Shown here one piece after another: positions 5,558 through 7,014 of a stretch of DNA of 7,014 nt; position 1 is the first letter of the stretch, and every line of letters begins with the position of its first letter. Below the pieces are notes generated by a model. The model made no database searches. It was given only the letters and a program-made list of their open reading frames with translations, and was not told the origin of the DNA. Source of the DNA: Nitrospinota bacterium (GTDB lineage: Bacteria; Nitrospinota; Nitrospinia; Nitrospinales; VA-1); NCBI GenBank assembly GCA_022567815.1, contig JADFGI010000161.1, positions 1 to 7,014 on the forward strand. Direction: 5' to 3'. Both the position numbers and the translations under genes were made by a program.

Positions 5558-5605
5558 TTGCTATTGTCAATTTGGTCCTGTATCATTGTGTAACATTTTG
5601 ATACA
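5558..5605 (+). promoter_or_regulatory. Promoter and operator of the toxin-antitoxin operon
   Basis: TTGCTA (5558-5563), 17 nt, TATCAT (5581-5586) gives a plausible sigma-70 promoter with initiation near 5593, about 19 nt before the toxin ATG. Three related half-sites overlap it at a 10-bp step: TGTATCA (5579-5585), TGTAACA (5589-5595) and TGATACA (5599-5605). The first and third are perfect inverted copies. TAACATTTT also recurs at 5548-5556 and 5591-5599. Autorepression by the downstream HTH antitoxin is the expected mode for this family; the actual site is inferred. Confidence 0.55.
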
Positions 5606-5611
5606 CTAGTA

Positions 5612-5941
5612 ATGACTACAAAGAAACCCAAAAAACATCCGTCAAAAGAGGAAGCCAGAGCAATCTTCCATGCCGCCTTTGATAAGGGTGGCACTGTCAT
5701 TTATCCCAAATACGCTAAAGCACGGATGAAGGAAAGGGATATTGACGCTAATGATTTGATGGAATTATCCCGATGTGGTTTTGTGTACGATTCGCCAGAG
5801 CCTCATATTAAAACAGGGGATATGGTTTATCGTATGGAGAATTCAAAACTGGTGATAAAAATAGCTTTTAACATTGTGAACAAAAAAACCATACGAATAA
5901 TCACCGTAATGGATAGTGGTAAAGGGAGGTCTAAGCCATGA
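5612..5941 (+). CDS. DUF4258-like toxin of a type II toxin-antitoxin pair
   Basis: A 109-residue basic protein, first gene of a two-gene operon. The core KYAKARMKERDIDANDLMEL (33-52) followed by paired strands (VYRMENSKLVIKIAF, 72-86, and TIRIITVMD, 93-101) is the layout of DUF4258 proteins. These have a RelE/BrnT-like fold and are often paired with MqsA-type antitoxins; a role as an mRNA-cutting ribonuclease is inferred by analogy. Many DUF4258 members have a histidine before the RMKER helix; here Y34 stands there, while H65 lies in the central loop. No Shine-Dalgarno precedes the ATG at 5612 (the leader reads ACACTAGTA), so translation is probably weak. The stop overlaps the antitoxin start by 4 bp (ATGA), indicating coupling. 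An alternative is a non-toxic DUF4258 protein. Confidence 0.72.
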   Translation: MTTKKPKKHPSKEEARAIFHAAFDKGGTVIYPKYAKARMKERDIDANDLMELSRCGFVYDSPEPHIKTGDMVYRMENSKLVIKIAFNIVNKKTIRIITVMDSGKGRSKP

Positions 5942-6441
5942 AATGCATTGAATGCGGTGGGGCCATGAAAAAGATTCATGGGGATTACAGGTATTTAGAA
6001 TCAGGTTTGGACGATATTGTATTGGGAAATATTACCAGGTACAAATGTTCTAAGTGCGGAGAAGAGGAAGTAGCTATACCCTCAACAGATGATTTGCATA
6101 AATTAATTGCATTCATCCTGATATTGAAACCTACCCCGTTAATGGGAAAGGAAGTTAAATATTTAAGAAAAATGTTGGGGTACACCTCTGAAAAATTTGC
6201 TGAAGCATTAGGGGTGACGCGCGTCTCTATTTCAAGGTGGGAGAATTCAGGTTTAGAGATGAAACCTGATAGAGACAAGCATATAAGGCTTTTCTTCTTT
6301 TCAAAGAAATCGGATGCAATGCAGAAATCTCCAAGTGTGATGCTAGTTATTAAAACTCTGGTATCCAATCTTCCCATGAAAGAAGATAACAGGGAAATAA
6401 GATTTCAACCAGAAGACTGGACTGCCATGGCGGGGGCTTAA
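5938..6441 (+). CDS. MqsA-type antitoxin: N-terminal zinc finger plus XRE-like HTH
   Basis: 167 residues. C3/C6 and C37/C40 form two CxxC pairs, a YgiT-type zinc-binding domain that in MqsA-like antitoxins binds the toxin. Residues about 69-104 form a helix-turn-helix of the XRE/MqsA type (EVKYLRKMLGYTSEKFAEAL then GVTRVSISRWE), with N103 after the recognition helix. In MqsA this half binds the operator and represses the operon. A tail of about 50 residues (118-167) extends beyond the usual HTH end; E. coli MqsA is 131 residues. The start overlaps the toxin stop, and GGAGGT (5925-5930) lies 7 nt upstream within the toxin gene, so the antitoxin should be made in excess. The likely target is the half-site cluster at 5579-5605. 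Recognition as the MqsA/YgiT family is firm; pairing with this toxin follows from the operon. Confidence 0.88.
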   Translation: MKCIECGGAMKKIHGDYRYLESGLDDIVLGNITRYKCSKCGEEEVAIPSTDDLHKLIAFILILKPTPLMGKEVKYLRKMLGYTSEKFAEALGVTRVSISRWENSGLEMKPDRDKHIRLFFFSKKSDAMQKSPSVMLVIKTLVSNLPMKEDNREIRFQPEDWTAMAGA

Positions 6442-6449
6442 CATCCCCC
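6432..6449 (+). other. GC hairpin over the antitoxin stop codon
   Basis: GGGGG (6432-6436) can pair with CCCCC (6445-6449) around an 8-nt loop holding the TAA stop. No T-run follows, so it is not a standard intrinsic terminator. It could slow decay of the mRNA 3' end or partly separate the next gene from the operon. Confidence 0.4.
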
Positions 6450-6534
6450 CACAGATGCCCGAATTGCTTTGCGAGCGTAACGCTGATACATCCACAGCAT
6501 AACCGGCGTCTGTTTCATCAATCGCAGGATTCAT

Positions 6535-7005
6535 ATGAACAAGAAAGAAGTTCTAAGAAGAATATCTGAGCATATTGCAATGCAAGAATGCGCCATTGAG
6601 GAGCATCCTAGGAAAGTAGCTGCAGTATACGAAATTTTTCGGAATGTAATAAAAGCCGGTCAGCGCACAATTTGGGAATCTAAGATAGGAGAGATAATTC
6701 CTCTAAATGACCATGAAAAATCGCAAATACAGCATTTCATAGCAAGTTCATCCTTTATTTCTGCTTGGAATCATTTAGCCGGAAATATTGAAGACAGAGA
6801 TAAGGGAGCAAATTCCTGCTCTGTCATAATTTCTTTTCTCGGACCAGATACTAAGGAGGTGTTTCAACAGCATTTCGAATGTGAACATCTCTGGCGCAGA
6901 ACAATGAAAAAAGAAGGTGTTGGTCCTAGAAGAAGAGACATTTCCATAATTATTCTTTTTGTTTTAATTATTGGTGCTATTTTGTTCGCGGTATTTCGAA
7001 ATTAA
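6535..7005 (+). CDS. Unrecognised protein with C-terminal membrane anchor
   Basis: 156 residues. The ATG at 6535 has AGGA about 7 nt upstream (6524-6527). Residues 1-130 appear soluble and mainly helical, with W47, W78 and W120 and cysteines C19, C95 and C116, but no motif I can name. Residues 136-154 (ISIIILFVLIIGAILFAVF) are a single hydrophobic segment preceded by RRR (132-134), with only two residues after it. The protein is therefore tail-anchored, with the soluble part most likely in the cytoplasm. It lies 93 bp after the antitoxin on the same strand. A link to the toxin-antitoxin pair is possible but unproven: it has its own ribosome site, and I see no clear promoter in the gap. Base composition is AT-rich like the toxin-antitoxin genes. 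Confidence 0.72.
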   Translation: MNKKEVLRRISEHIAMQECAIEEHPRKVAAVYEIFRNVIKAGQRTIWESKIGEIIPLNDHEKSQIQHFIASSSFISAWNHLAGNIEDRDKGANSCSVIISFLGPDTKEVFQQHFECEHLWRRTMKKEGVGPRRRDISIIILFVLIIGAILFAVFRN

Positions 7006-7014
7006 AGAATATTT

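Larger units (their letters stand above)
5027..5611. other. 585-bp gap with no convincing gene
   Basis: No credible open frame is seen on either strand. The gap holds a GGGTTC/GAACCC inverted repeat (5054-5059 with 5087-5092), a tandem 10-bp repeat (5186-5205), an orphan Shine-Dalgarno (5208-5216), a terminator-like hairpin (5272-5307), spaced direct repeats (5350-5422) and the toxin-antitoxin promoter (5558-5605). The region may encode a small RNA ending near 5307, or may be a decayed gene or insertion scar. I found no convincing promoter for such an RNA. Confidence 0.5.

Noticed and set aside
5985..6377. 130-residue leftward open frame
   Set aside because: It is antisense to the antitoxin, which has clear zinc and HTH motifs.

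Overview
The window reads as bacterial chromosome from an organism with moderate GC and clear Shine-Dalgarno sites. A signal-peptide-bearing beta-propeller suggests a Gram-negative cell envelope. Nothing in the sequence fixes the lineage. The mix of a Vgb-like secreted propeller, M17 aminopeptidase and a CopD-like membrane protein would fit a marine Nitrospinota or deltaproteobacterial-type genome, but that is only a guess.

Left part (1-2422). A secreted Vgb/NHL-type propeller gene runs leftwards off the window edge. It and the rightward leucyl aminopeptidase gene (2423-3961) look like an old divergent pair. Between them sits a 1.4 kb segment with one leftward gene (1042-2103) for an unrecognised SAM-methyltransferase-like protein with a cysteine-rich insertion. 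This segment is bracketed by two identical 58-bp direct repeats (855-912 and 2312-2369). Each repeat contains promoter-like elements in both directions. The simplest reading is that a gene cassette entered the divergent promoter and duplicated it, so that each flanking gene kept its promoter and the new gene may have gained one. This is the most unusual structure in the window.

Middle part (2423-5026). Three rightward genes: a complete M17 leucyl aminopeptidase (pepA type, all metal ligands present), a four-helix CopD/DUF2269-like membrane protein, and a small acidic protein with a duplicated DLNxLFPD motif. Hairpins followed by T-runs separate them, so they are probably separate transcription units.

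Right part (5027-7014). A 585-bp gap without a convincing gene holds a terminator-like hairpin, several short direct repeats and an orphan near-perfect Shine-Dalgarno. It is followed by a type II toxin-antitoxin pair: a DUF4258-like toxin first, then an MqsA-type zinc/HTH antitoxin, overlapping by 4 bp. Its promoter holds three TGTAWCA-like half-sites at 10-bp spacing. The antitoxin has a strong Shine-Dalgarno and the toxin has none. The last gene encodes an unrecognised C-terminally anchored membrane protein. This part is visibly more AT-rich than pepA and looks like accessory DNA.
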